Shown: piece after piece, positions 8,855 through 17,553 of the stretch
How the letters are laid out: the number at the start of each line of letters is the position of its first letter
Numbering within the stretch: position 1 is the stretch's first letter
NCBI GenBank assembly: GCA_903865035.1
Contig: CAIPII010000189.1
Span: 1 to 32,337, forward strand
Length of the DNA stretch: 32,337 nucleotides
Direction of reading: 5' to 3'
Origin: an uncultured Burkholderiales bacterium
GTDB lineage: Bacteria > Pseudomonadota > Gammaproteobacteria > Burkholderiales > Burkholderiaceae_C
Position numbers and translations under genes: made by a program
Notes under the pieces: generated by a model
Told to the model about the DNA's origin: nothing
The model's input: only the letters and a program-made list of their open reading frames with translations
Databases searched by the model: none

Positions 8855-9905
8855 CGTCGGCCCAGCCCGATCGCACCTTGACCCAAAGTTCCAAAAAGAC
8901 TTTGGCTTGCATCAAGTGCTCAAGCTCGTGGCGAGCCTCGGTGCCCATGCGTTTGAGTTTTTCGCCTTTTTCTCCAATCACCATCGCTTTGTGGCCTTCG
9001 CGCTCGACCACAATGGTGGCTGCGATTTTGACCATGCGGCTGACGGTTTTACCCGCCTCTTCCTCAAAGCGATCGATGATCACGGTGGACGTGTAGGGCA
9101 ACTCATCGCCCGTCAAGCGAAAGAGCTTTTCGCGAATGATCTCACTGGCCAAAAACCTCTCCGAGCGATCGGTCAACTCATCGTTGTTGTACCACCAAGC
9201 TTGCTCGGGCAAGTGAGTGTCACACAGCTTGATCAAGCGGGCCACGTCTTTTGCATTTTTGGCAGACATGGGAAACAAGGCCTCAAACCCATGCTTGTCT
9301 TGCATCTCTTTGAGCCAAGGCATGAGTTCTTCTTTGTGCGTGATGTGATCGATCTTATTGGCCACCAAAATCACAGGGCAATTGGACTTGAGCAGCGAGA
9401 GCACTTTGGCGTCTCCGGGATAAAAATGCCCAGCTTCGAGCACAAACAAAATCAAATCCACATCGCTCACCGCACCCAAAACCGTCTTGTTCAAGGAGCG
9501 ATTGAGGGCATTGTTGTGATGGGTTTGAAAACCCGGTGTGTCCACAAAAATGAGCTGGGTTTGACCCTCGTTGCGAATGCCCGTGATGCGGTGACGGGTG
9601 GTTTGTGCTTTACTGGAAGTGATGCTGATTTTTTGGCCCACCAGCGCATTCATCAATGTGGATTTGCCCACATTGGGGCGCCCAACGATCGCCACCAATC
9701 CAGCTTTTTGAGGTCCTTTGGGGCTCTCGTCTGGCTCGGCTTGCTCGCTGGCTTTGTCACCACCCTCAGGCGCCTTGATCAACTCTTGACTCAATTGGGT
9801 CAGCCAATCTTCTGAGTGCTCACCACTGGCTTTGGAAGGCATCGATGTCGACTTCGCACCCGCGGTTTTTTGACGCTTTGGGGGCGTTGAAGTCAAGGGT
9901 TTCAT
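8820..9905 (-). CDS. era: GTPase Era
   Basis: Era is an essential GTPase that binds the 3' end of 16S rRNA and assists 30S subunit maturation. All G motifs are present: GRPNVGKST (G1, residues 75-83), DTPG (G3), NKID (G4) and SAK (G5). The C-terminal KH RNA-binding domain carries the VIGEKGEKLKRMG loop. At 361 residues it is about 60 longer than E. coli Era (301). The excess is an N-terminal low-complexity, Lys/Ser/Glu-rich tail of about 66 residues. The long start is supported by the ATGA overlap with the rnc stop, although M22 is a possible alternative. Confidence 0.97.
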   Translation of the reverse strand: MKPLTSTPPKRQKTAGAKSTSMPSKASGEHSEDWLTQLSQELIKAPEGGDKASEQAEPDESPKGPQKAGLVAIVGRPNVGKSTLMNALVGQKISITSSKAQTTRHRITGIRNEGQTQLIFVDTPGFQTHHNNALNRSLNKTVLGAVSDVDLILFVLEAGHFYPGDAKVLSLLKSNCPVILVANKIDHITHKEELMPWLKEMQDKHGFEALFPMSAKNAKDVARLIKLCDTHLPEQAWWYNNDELTDRSERFLASEIIREKLFRLTGDELPYTSTVIIDRFEEEAGKTVSRMVKIAATIVVEREGHKAMVIGEKGEKLKRMGTEARHELEHLMQAKVFLELWVKVRSGWADDEARVRSFGYE

Positions 9906-10597
9906 AATTTGTTTTCTTCGATCGTTTTGAGCATTGCTTGTGCAGCCACTTGCTCAGCAGATCTCCTGGAGTTGCCGATGCCACGCTCCATGAGAGAGAG
10001 CTCAGTGACTTCACACTCAACGTCAAAGGTTTGTTGATGTGCAGCACCCAAGATCCCAATGACGCGGTAGATGGGCAAATTGTAGCGTCTGGCTTGGAGC
10101 AACTCTTGGAGCTCCGTCTTGGGGTCCTTGGAGGCCGCTTGCATGCTGGGGTTGATCTCAATGGGCTCAAAAAGCCTGAACACCAAATCCTCGGCGACTT
10201 GATATCCACTGTCGAGAAAAACCGCACCGATCAAGGCCTCCAGTGCGTCGGCCAAAATGGAGGGGCGTCGCTGTCCACCGGACTTCATCTCGCCCTCCCC
10301 TAGGCGAATGAGCCCAGACAAGCCCAAGTCCAAGGCCAGGCGGTGCAAGGTGTCTTGTTTGACCAAATTGGCCCTGACTCGAGAGAGATCGCCTTCGGGC
10401 AGATCGGGGAGCGCGACAAAGAGCATTCTGGAGACCGCCAAATTGAGCACCGAGTCACCCAAAAACTCGAGCCTCTCGTTGTGCGTGGCGCTGAAACTCC
10501 GGTGCGTGAGCGCTTGCTCGAGCAACGCACTTGACTTGAAGCCTAACTTTAGGCGTTCAAGGAGTTCGAGGTGCGAGGGACTGAGTCGAGAGGTCAT
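9902..10597 (-). CDS. rnc: Ribonuclease III
   Basis: RNase III cuts double-stranded RNA, including the 30S rRNA precursor. The catalytic signature NERLEFLGDSVL is present (E42, D48), as is the second acidic site in ADALEALIGAVFLD (D117, E120), followed by a C-terminal dsRNA-binding domain from about residue 155. The track begins at a TTG (10609). I prefer the ATG at 10597 (231 residues) because the resulting N-terminus matches the family, but the TTG overlaps the lepB stop as TTGA and has a GGCGGA-like ribosome site, so either start may be used. It is coupled to era by ATGA. Confidence 0.95.
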   Translation of the reverse strand: MTSRLSPSHLELLERLKLGFKSSALLEQALTHRSFSATHNERLEFLGDSVLNLAVSRMLFVALPDLPEGDLSRVRANLVKQDTLHRLALDLGLSGLIRLGEGEMKSGGQRRPSILADALEALIGAVFLDSGYQVAEDLVFRLFEPIEINPSMQAASKDPKTELQELLQARRYNLPIYRVIGILGAAHQQTFDVECEVTELSLMERGIGNSRRSAEQVAAQAMLKTIEENKL

Positions 10598-10605
10598 GGA
10601 GAGGG

Positions 10606-11601
10606 TCAATCAAATCCGCCAATGCGCTTTAAGTTCCCAAAATTCATCCACACATAGAACGCACGCCCCACGATGTTGGCATCTGGCACAAAGCCCCAGT
10701 AGCGTGAATCCAAAGAGTTGTCTCGGTTGTCACCCATCATGAAATAGTGACCAGGTGGAACTTTGCAAATCACACCTTCAACCGTGTATTGGCAGTTCTC
10801 TTTGAAGACAAAGTCATCCGCGCCAGCCACAAAGGCGGGACGCTCAGGCTCGTTCAATATTTTGTGATCCACCAAAGGGCCTTGCGCATCTTTGGGGTCT
10901 TGTGGGGGCAACCACTCTTCGTACTGTTTGATGTAGCGCAAAGCGTCTTCTTCAAAGAAGTCGGGAACCGACTCCTTTCTGATGGGCACACCGTTGATGG
11001 CCAATTGTTTGTTCAAGTAAGAGACCTCGTCTCCAGGCAATCCAATCACGCGCTTGATGTAGTCCACGCTTGGGTTGGGTGGGAAGCGAAACACCATCAC
11101 GTCTCCACGCTTGACAGGCGAGCCCTCGGTGATTTTGGTGTTGAGCACTGGCAATCGAATGCCATAGTGAAACTTGTTGACCAAAATCAGGTCTCCCACC
11201 CACAAAGTGGGGATCATGGAGCCAGATGGAATCTTAAAGGGCTCAAACAAAAAGGAGCGCAAAATGAAGACCACCACAATGACGGGGAACAGCCCAGCGG
11301 TCCAATCCAACCACCAAGGCTGGCGAAGGACCTCGGCTTGTTTGGCTTGCAAATCGATGGGCTCTTGAGTGATGCCCATTTGGCTCAACTGATCTTGCCG
11401 CAGTGCTTCAGTGGCCGTGAGCGCAAGTGCTGCTCTTTGCCGTGCAGGTGCAAAAACAAATTTCTCCAGCACCCAGTAAACGCCCGTGACACACGTGGCC
11501 AAGAAAAGCAAAAGCGCAAAGTTGCCCTCAAAAAGCCCCAAATACCACGCACCAATGTAGGCAGCAAAGCTTGCCAAAACAACCGAAGTCAATATAGGCA
11601 T
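10606..11601 (-). CDS. lepB: Signal peptidase I
   Basis: This inner-membrane serine protease removes signal peptides from exported preproteins, plausibly including the DegQ-type protease encoded nearby. Two hydrophobic helices lie at about residues 3-22 and 28-46, a third at about 101-116, and the periplasmic catalytic domain follows. The Ser/Lys dyad is S128 in IPSGSM and K183 in YIKRVIGLPGD. The conserved MGDNRDNSLDSR box is near residue 290. The track starts at a TTG (11604). The adjacent ATG at 11601 overlaps the lepA stop as TGATG and gives 331 residues, a normal length for beta- and gammaproteobacterial LepB. Confidence 0.96.
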   Translation of the reverse strand: MPILTSVVLASFAAYIGAWYLGLFEGNFALLLFLATCVTGVYWVLEKFVFAPARQRAALALTATEALRQDQLSQMGITQEPIDLQAKQAEVLRQPWWLDWTAGLFPVIVVVFILRSFLFEPFKIPSGSMIPTLWVGDLILVNKFHYGIRLPVLNTKITEGSPVKRGDVMVFRFPPNPSVDYIKRVIGLPGDEVSYLNKQLAINGVPIRKESVPDFFEEDALRYIKQYEEWLPPQDPKDAQGPLVDHKILNEPERPAFVAGADDFVFKENCQYTVEGVICKVPPGHYFMMGDNRDNSLDSRYWGFVPDANIVGRAFYVWMNFGNLKRIGGFD

Positions 11602-13412
11602 CAATCTTCCACCTGCAAAATCGCCAAAAACGCTTCTTGCGGAACTTCCACAGCGCCAATTTGTTTCATTCTTTTCTTTCCAGCTTTTTGCTTTTCAAGC
11701 AATTTCTTTTTACGCGTGATGTCTCCACCATAACACTTGGCCAGCACGTTTTTCCTCAGCGCTTTGATGGTCTCGCGTGCAATGATATTAGCACCAATCG
11801 CAGCTTGAATGGCCACGTCAAACATCTGACGCGAGATTATTTCCCTCATCTTTGCAGCCACCGCACGACCCCGGTACTGAGACTGCGTGCGGTGAACAAT
11901 GATGGACAGCGCGTCGACCTTTTCGCCGTTGAGCAAGATGTCCACTTTGACCACATCAGAGGCCCTGTACTCTTTGAAGTCATAGTCCATGGAGGCATAG
12001 CCCCTGGAGACGGATTTGAGTTTGTCAAAGAAGTCGAGCACGATCTCGCCCAAAGGCATGTCGTAGGTGAGCATGACTTGACGACCGTGATAAGCCATGT
12101 TGAGCTGAACGCCGCGTTTTTGATTCGCCAAGGTCATCACCGCACCCACATACTCTTGTGGCATGTACAAATGAACGGTCACTATGGGTTCGCGAATTTC
12201 TTCAATTTTGCCTTGATCGGGCATCTTGGAGGGGTTCTCCACCATGATCAACTCACCATCGGCTTTGAGCACTTGGTAGACCACGCTTGGAGCGGTTGTG
12301 ATCAAGTCTTGGTCGAACTCGCGCTCGAGACGCTCTTGAACGATCTCCATGTGCAAGAGACCCAAAAAGCCACATCGAAATCCAAAACCCAAAGCCTGTG
12401 ACACCTCGGGCTCAAATTGCAAGGACGAGTCGTTGAGTTTGAGTTTTTCCAAACTGTCTCTCAACTGATCGTATTGATTGGCCTCAGTGGGGTACAAACC
12501 CGCAAACACTTGAGGCTGGATCTCTTTAAAGCCTGGCAGAGCTTGTGTTGCCGTGGCACTCGCGCCCCCTGAGCCCAACTTGATTTGGGTGATGGTGTCT
12601 CCCACCTTGGCCGCTTGCAACTCTTTGATGCCAGCGATGATGTAGCCCACCTCACCCGCCTTGAGAGAAGTACGGGGCACGTTGGCCGGTGTGAACACAC
12701 CCAAATTGTCCGCATTGTAGGTGGCCTCTGTGGCCATCATCTTGATGCGGTCTCCCTTGTTCAAGCAACCATCGACCACTCGCACCAACATCACGACGCC
12801 CACATAACTGTCAAACCAACTGTCCACAATCATGGCGCGCAATGGGCCGTTGGGGTCGCCTTTGGGATGGGGCACGCGAGCCACAATGGCTTCTAAGATT
12901 TCATCAATGCCCATGCCCGTCTTGGCAGAGCAGGGAATGGCATCCGTTGCATCAATGCCGATCACGTCTTCGATTTCGTTTTTGGCGTTCTCGGGATCTG
13001 CCTGTGGCAAATCCATCTTGTTGAGAACGGGCACCACCTCCACACCCAAGTCGAGCGCGGTGTAGCAATTGGCCACCGTTTGCGCCTCAACCCCTTGGCT
13101 GGCGTCGACCACCAAGAGTGCGCCCTCACAGGCCGACAAAGAGCGCGAGACCTCGTAGGAAAAATCCACGTGTCCAGGTGTGTCGATCAAATTAAGGTTG
13201 TAAGAGATGCCGTCTTTAGCTTTGTAAACCAAACATGCGGTCTGAGCCTTGATGGTTATCCCACGCTCTTTTTCGATGTCCATGGAATCCAAAACTTGTG
13301 CACTCATCTCGCGTGCCTCAAGTCCACCACAACGCTGAATCAAACGATCGGCCAAGGTGGATTTGCCATGATCAATGTGAGCAATGATTGAAAAATTTCT
13401 GATGTGGTTCAT
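11601..13412 (-). CDS. lepA: Elongation factor 4 (LepA)
   Basis: LepA/EF4 is a ribosome-associated GTPase, proposed to back-translocate stalled ribosomes or to support initiation and assembly. This 603-residue copy has the G1 motif AHIDHGKST near the N-terminus, then [14 protein letters not shown] and the LepA-specific C-terminal domain (about residues 490-600). The track starts at TTG 13415. The following ATG at 13412 gives the canonical [18 protein letters not shown]. It heads the lepB-rnc-era-recO-pdxJ-acpS-nagZ unit. No good Shine-Dalgarno is visible, and an intrinsic terminator ends 42 bases upstream of the start. Confidence 0.97.
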   Translation of the reverse strand: MNHIRNFSIIAHIDHGKSTLADRLIQRCGGLEAREMSAQVLDSMDIEKERGITIKAQTACLVYKAKDGISYNLNLIDTPGHVDFSYEVSRSLSACEGALLVVDASQGVEAQTVANCYTALDLGVEVVPVLNKMDLPQADPENAKNEIEDVIGIDATDAIPCSAKTGMGIDEILEAIVARVPHPKGDPNGPLRAMIVDSWFDSYVGVVMLVRVVDGCLNKGDRIKMMATEATYNADNLGVFTPANVPRTSLKAGEVGYIIAGIKELQAAKVGDTITQIKLGSGGASATATQALPGFKEIQPQVFAGLYPTEANQYDQLRDSLEKLKLNDSSLQFEPEVSQALGFGFRCGFLGLLHMEIVQERLEREFDQDLITTAPSVVYQVLKADGELIMVENPSKMPDQGKIEEIREPIVTVHLYMPQEYVGAVMTLANQKRGVQLNMAYHGRQVMLTYDMPLGEIVLDFFDKLKSVSRGYASMDYDFKEYRASDVVKVDILLNGEKVDALSIIVHRTQSQYRGRAVAAKMREIISRQMFDVAIQAAIGANIIARETIKALRKNVLAKCYGGDITRKKKLLEKQKAGKKRMKQIGAVEVPQEAFLAILQVED

Positions 13413-13454
13413 CAACGGAAAGACTTAAGTGATTGAAATTAAACGCTTGGAGCA

Positions 13455-13486
13455 TAAAAAAGGGCGCGTCAACTTGTGACGCGCCC
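13455..13486 (-). terminator. Intrinsic terminator upstream of lepA
   Basis: On the minus strand GGGCGCGTCA and TGACGCGCCC form a perfect 10-bp GC-rich stem with a five-base loop, followed by a T-run (TTTTTT). It is the cleanest Rho-independent terminator in the window. It lies between the protease gene and lepA, with only 42 bases before the lepA ATG. Confidence 0.85.
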
Positions 13487-13867
13487 GGAACCAACAATCT
13501 ATGGCAACTGCGATAGTTGGAACTTCATTGTAGGCAAAATTGCCCAAGTCCACATCGCCCAAAATGCCTTTTACAGATCGTTGCCGGACCGCAACACGAA
13601 TGTTATTCACAGTTTGTGCACAATTGTACATGAATAATCTGCGAACAACTTGTGGGTGAGCTGTGGAGTAATGGTGTGGAAGACTTCATTGTAGGGATTT
13701 AGTGCTAATTGGAGCTCACTTGGACTCAAAGCTGAATCTTGAACTGAAAATCCTTGGTTTTTCTTGTAATGATTAATGACTATTTTTAGGGATTGAGTTG
13801 TCTGACATCAATTTCAAGGAGGGCTGAAAAAAAATTAAAAAAAAGATTTTTAGTCCCTTTTTTACGT

Positions 13868-13906
13868 CAATACCCCCATGAAACACTTAGGCATTGAAGG
13901 GTATTG
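13868..13906. repeat. Inverted repeat CAATACCC/GGGTATTG
   Basis: This is a perfect 8-bp inverted repeat with a 23-base loop. On the minus strand it is followed within about 20 bases by alternating A- and T-runs (13827-13866). It may act as a second-line terminator for the protease transcript. Confidence 0.5.
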
Positions 13907-13914
13907 AGGGCCCC

Positions 13915-13944
13915 GGGCATCTGGGGTCAAGACCCCAAATGCCC
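13915..13944. repeat. Long inverted repeat downstream of the DegQ-type gene
   Basis: GGGCATCTGGGGTC pairs with GACCCCAAATGCCC: a 14-bp stem with one mismatch and a two-base nominal loop. It lies 36 bp after the protease stop on the minus strand. No T-run follows directly. Confidence 0.6.
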
Positions 13945-13957
13945 GACTTTGACCCAT

Positions 13958-13974
13958 CCCCTTTGAGAAAGGGG
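13958..13974. repeat. Hairpin CCCCTTT/AAAGGGG
   Basis: A perfect 7-bp stem with a GAG loop (CTC on the minus strand), 5 bp past the protease stop codon. Together with the neighbouring inverted repeats it probably stabilises or terminates the protease message. Confidence 0.55.
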
Positions 13975-13979
13975 AGCCC

Positions 13980-15560
13980 TCATTTGGAGAGTCGAATGAT
14001 GGCGTACTGGGCCCACTCACCACGCTTGAAGAGGATGTTGGTGGCTTTGGACTTGTCAAGACGAGCCAAGGTTTGTTCAAACTCTTTGATGGATGAAATC
14101 TCCACATTGGCCAAGGCGAGGATGACATCTCCCTCTTTGAGTCCTGCTTTGGCAGCAGCCTCCGTGGCTTGCTCCACACGCACACCGCCTTTGACTTTGA
14201 GCTCGCGCTTTTGAGCCTCACTCAAATCGCTCAGCACCAGCCCCAAGCTGCTCAAAGCTGAGGAGCTGGGTTTGTTTTTGTTGCTTGAACTGGAGCTCTC
14301 TTGGGCTTGTTTGCTCTCGTCCTCAAATTCACCCACCGTGACGTTGAGATCCTTTTCTTGGCCGCGCCTGAACACCGTCACCACACTCTTGGAGCCTGGC
14401 TTGATGCCACCCACCAAACGGGGCAGATCAACCGATTTGTCGATGGCTTTGCCATCGAACTTGATGATGATGTCTCCAGGCTCAATGCCCGCTTTCTCTG
14501 ATGGGGAGCCGGGCTCGACTGCGCTCACGAGCGCGCCTTGAGGTTTGCTCCAGCCCAATGACTCGGCGAGCTCCTTGCTCACTTGGCCAATTTGCACGCC
14601 AATTTTGCCGCGTTGTACACGCCCAATGCTTCGCAACTGATCGCTCACGCGCAACGCCTCATCAATGGGAATTGCAAATGAAATGCCCATGAAGCCACCA
14701 GAGCGCGAGTAAATTTGACTGTTGATGCCCACCACTTCCCCGCGCATATTGATGAGCGGGCCACCCGAGTTGCCTGGATTGATGGCCACATCCGTTTGGA
14801 TGAAAGACAAGTAATCGCCCGTGTCACGCTGCTTGGCGCTCACGATGCCAGCGGTCACTGTGTTCTCCAAACCAAAGGGAGAGCCAATCGCCATCACCCA
14901 CTCGCCTACCCTCAACTTACTCACATCTCCAGTGCGCACAGCAGGCAGGCCTGTGGCATTGATTTTCACTAGCGCCACATCCGTTCTCTTGTCTGCACCA
15001 ATGATTTTGGCCTTGAACTCGCGCTTGTCGGTGAGCGTGACAATGACCTCATCGGCACCTTCAACCACGTGCGCATTGGTCATGATCAACCCGTCTGCAC
15101 TCAACACAAAACCAGAACCCACTCCTTTGGGTTGCTCCTCCATTTCAGGCGCTCTTTGATTGGGTCTAGAACCCTTGGGTGCATTCGGTGTGTTTGGAGT
15201 GGCCCCAGGTGCGTTGGGGAAAGGGACCCCAAAAAAACGCCTAAAGAGCTCTTGCATCTCTTGATCGGGCTCACCCTGTCCATTGGAGGTGGAGGGGCGC
15301 GTGGCCACTTTCTCAAGGGTTCGGATGTTCACCACCGAGGGTCCAACCAAGTCAACCAAATCGGTGAAATCAGGCAATGTTCGAACTGTGGGAGCAGACG
15401 CTGCGGGTGCACTGGATTGAGGAGCTTGAGCCTGCGCTGAGGAGGAAATAGGACTTGCAGCTTGTGCAAAGTCCAAGGCACACACAATCGCCAAAGGCAT
15501 CAGTCCAATGAACACCCTCAGAGCCTTTGAGGGGCCTTGTACACACTTAGAAAAAAGCAT
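13980..15560 (-). CDS. degQ: Periplasmic Do-type serine protease (DegQ/MucD family)
   Basis: This 526-residue HtrA-family protease and chaperone degrades misfolded envelope proteins. A signal peptide is clear: charged N-region, hydrophobic core at about residues 17-29, cleavage near AQA-ASP. The catalytic triad is H164 (TNAHVV), D194 (RTDVALVKI) and S265 (GNSGGPL), followed by two PDZ domains (about 300-390 and 430-520). The linker ahead of the protease domain is Pro/Ala/Asn-rich. The track starts at a GTG (15608). The ATG at 15560 has GGAG at ideal spacing and gives the proper signal peptide. In related genomes this gene usually closes an rpoE-rseA-rseB-mucD cluster, which is not present here. 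Confidence 0.94.
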   Translation of the reverse strand: MLFSKCVQGPSKALRVFIGLMPLAIVCALDFAQAASPISSSAQAQAPQSSAPAASAPTVRTLPDFTDLVDLVGPSVVNIRTLEKVATRPSTSNGQGEPDQEMQELFRRFFGVPFPNAPGATPNTPNAPKGSRPNQRAPEMEEQPKGVGSGFVLSADGLIMTNAHVVEGADEVIVTLTDKREFKAKIIGADKRTDVALVKINATGLPAVRTGDVSKLRVGEWVMAIGSPFGLENTVTAGIVSAKQRDTGDYLSFIQTDVAINPGNSGGPLINMRGEVVGINSQIYSRSGGFMGISFAIPIDEALRVSDQLRSIGRVQRGKIGVQIGQVSKELAESLGWSKPQGALVSAVEPGSPSEKAGIEPGDIIIKFDGKAIDKSVDLPRLVGGIKPGSKSVVTVFRRGQEKDLNVTVGEFEDESKQAQESSSSSNKNKPSSSALSSLGLVLSDLSEAQKRELKVKGGVRVEQATEAAAKAGLKEGDVILALANVEISSIKEFEQTLARLDKSKATNILFKRGEWAQYAIIRLSK

Positions 15561-15871
15561 TGATATCTCCAAAAAATCGAATGGATAGGCCCCAAGTGTG
15601 ACAACCACGCCTGCTCAGCCTCTTGACACCCAGGGGTCAAACGCCAGAGCACACTTGCTCACATGAGACGACTCGCAAAGATGCACCTCACAAATGAGGT
15701 CGCATGCATGGAATTACAAGAGGCTTGTTGGCAAAGGGTTCCCCACGACTCATTCAACGCAGGTGCCCTGCCAAGAGATGACAGGCTCGGCCAAAAATCC
15801 ATCTGGACCGTTTGACACAATCGAAGGTTTATTGCACCCAGCCCAAGCGGCAAATCACCCTGATGGGCCAA
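15561..15871. other. 311-bp gap between fabF and the DegQ-type gene
   Basis: No gene supported. It contains a 6-bp hairpin ACCTCA-CAAA-TGAGGT at 15685-15700, followed by the palindrome CATGCATG, and an imperfect TTGAC/GTCAA inverted repeat near 15623-15640. The GGAG ribosome site of the protease is at 15567-15570. I could not place a promoter with confidence. The 70-codon minus ORF here starts with TTG overlapping fabF and is not convincing. Confidence 0.5.
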
Positions 15872-17119
15872 TCAAACAAATCGCTTGAAGACCAAAGTGC
15901 CGTTCGTACCACCAAAGCCGAAATTGTTTTTCATGGCCACATCAATCTTCATGTTTCTGGCTGTGTTGGCGCAGTAATCCAAGTCACACGCCTCATCGGG
16001 CTTGTGCAAATTGATGGTTGGTGGACTCACCTGTTCGTGCAAAGCCAAAACGGTGAAGACGCTCTCAATGCCACCCGCACCGCCAAGCAAATGACCTGTC
16101 ATCGACTTGGTGGAATTGACCACCACCTTTTTGGCGTGATCTCCCAAAGCAGCCTTGATCGCTTGCGTTTCATTGGCATCTCCAAGTGGCGTGGAGGTGC
16201 CGTGCGCATTGAGGTAATCAACCTGATCTGCATTGATGCCTGCATTGTGAAGAGCATGGTTCATGGCCCTCATGGGACCATCCATATTGGGAGCGGTCAT
16301 GTGGCCTGCGTCTCCGCTCATGCCAAAACCGGCCAATTCAGCGTAAATGCGAGCACCCCTGGCCTTGGCGTGTTCGAGCTCTTCAAGCACCATGACACCC
16401 GCACCCTCTCCAAGCACGAAACCATCGCGATCGGCATCCCAAGGTCTTGAGGCCTCGGTGGGTGAATCGTTGCGAGTCGATAAAGCGCGCATGGCTGCAA
16501 AGCCACCCAAGCCCAAAGGAGAGATGGTGGACTCGGCGCCACCGGCCACCATCACATCGGCGTCGCCATACTCAATGAGTCGACCTGCCATGCCAATGCT
16601 GTGAAGACCTGTGGTACAGGCTGTGGCCATGGCCAAATTGGGCCCTTTAAAGCCAAACTGAATCGAGACATGCCCAGAGATCATGTTGATGATCGAGGCA
16701 GGTACAAAAAATGGGGAAATGCGCCTAGGCCCACGCGCGGTGAGCTCAGCGTGCATGGACTCAATGAGGGGCAAACCACCAATACCCGAACCAATCAAGC
16801 AACCAATTCGGGTTGCCAATTCATGATTCAAAGCATCTTTGGTGGGAATTCCAGAGTCCACAACGGCCTGCATGGCCGCCACGATGCCAAAGTGAATGAA
16901 TGCATCCATTCCCCGGGCATCTTTGGGAGAAATGTAGTCATCGAGCTTGAGTCCCTTGACCTCGCCAGCAAACTGACAAGCAAAGGCGGAAGCGTCAAAA
17001 GCCTTGATGAAATCAATGCCTGACTTGCCATTGAGCAAACTCGACCATGACTCGGCGACGGTGTTGCCCACTGGGCTCACACATCCAAGCCCGGTCACAA
17101 CCACGCGACGTCGGGTCAT
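15872..17119 (-). CDS. fabF: 3-oxoacyl-[ACP] synthase II
   Basis: FabF condenses acyl-ACP with malonyl-ACP during chain elongation and is the enzyme that tunes unsaturated chain length with temperature in E. coli. This 415-residue thiolase-fold protein has the Cys-His-His triad: C168 in ATACTTG, H306 in NAHGTST and H343 in [10 protein letters not shown]. Length is typical (about 412). It lies 18 bp downstream of acpP, the usual pair, and the two are probably co-transcribed from the promoter ahead of acpP. No terminator is visible behind it. Confidence 0.98.
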   Translation of the reverse strand: MTRRRVVVTGLGCVSPVGNTVAESWSSLLNGKSGIDFIKAFDASAFACQFAGEVKGLKLDDYISPKDARGMDAFIHFGIVAAMQAVVDSGIPTKDALNHELATRIGCLIGSGIGGLPLIESMHAELTARGPRRISPFFVPASIINMISGHVSIQFGFKGPNLAMATACTTGLHSIGMAGRLIEYGDADVMVAGGAESTISPLGLGGFAAMRALSTRNDSPTEASRPWDADRDGFVLGEGAGVMVLEELEHAKARGARIYAELAGFGMSGDAGHMTAPNMDGPMRAMNHALHNAGINADQVDYLNAHGTSTPLGDANETQAIKAALGDHAKKVVVNSTKSMTGHLLGGAGGIESVFTVLALHEQVSPPTINLHKPDEACDLDYCANTARNMKIDVAMKNNFGFGGTNGTLVFKRFV

Positions 17120-17137
17120 GCCATTTAACTTTCTGGA

Positions 17138-17380
<243 letters not shown>

Positions 17381-17407
17381 TTACTCAGAGGTTGTAATGG
17401 AGTTTAG

Positions 17408-17435
17408 ATTTTAACCGAAAAGAACCAATTATCAG
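17408..17435 (-). promoter_or_regulatory. Candidate sigma-70 promoter for acpP-fabF
   Basis: On the minus strand CTGATA (4/6 to TTGACA) and TAAAAT (5/6 to TATAAT) are separated by 16 bases, ending about 30 bases before the acpP ATG in an AT-rich stretch. Its position behind the fabG terminator makes it plausible. Confidence 0.5.
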
Positions 17436-17515
17436 CAGACCACAACGCGGAAGTTTTTTGTCACATTCAACGCGTTTTTTAAGCCTTTAAGTTCTCATTT
17501 TGTTGACCCGAACAT

Positions 17516-17553
17516 GAAAAAGTTCTGCGCAGTGCAACATTTGGGCAGAACTC
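17516..17553 (-). terminator. Intrinsic terminator after fabG
   Basis: On the minus strand AGTTCTGC, which begins at the last base of the fabG stop codon, pairs perfectly with GCAGAACT across a 16-base loop and is followed by TTTTT. It separates the plsX-fabHDG message from acpP-fabF, at least in part. Confidence 0.7.

Larger units (their letters stand above)
13413..13979. other. 567-bp repeat-rich intergenic region
   Basis: No gene that I can support. From the lepA side to the protease side it holds an intrinsic terminator pointing at lepA (13455-13486), a 13-bp direct repeat (ACTTCATTGTAGG at 13522-13534 and 13683-13695), a DnaA-box-like cluster (13603-13679), a run of A/T tracts (13827-13866) and three inverted repeats (13868-13906, 13915-13944, 13958-13974). 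A 68-codon ORF (13425-13631, minus) has an ATG and ends 12 bases before lepA, but it reads straight through the terminator and resembles nothing I know. Confidence 0.7.

Noticed and set aside
8799-9815. 338-codon plus-strand ORF antisense to era
   Set aside because: It is fully antisense to a gene with intact G motifs and KH domain. Its translation has no recognisable domain and reflects codon bias of the real strand.
13425-13631. 68-codon minus ORF ending just before lepA
   Set aside because: Not annotated as a gene because it runs through a strong terminator hairpin and resembles no family I know; kept as part of the leader finding.
15659-15871. 70-codon minus ORF between fabF and the DegQ-type gene
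   Set aside because: Starts with TTG overlapping the fabF stop and has no recognisable feature; not a relic of RpoE, RseA or RseB as far as I can see.
15812-16450. 212-codon plus-strand ORF antisense to fabF
   Set aside because: Antisense to a complete FabF with all catalytic residues; no domain, no ribosome site.
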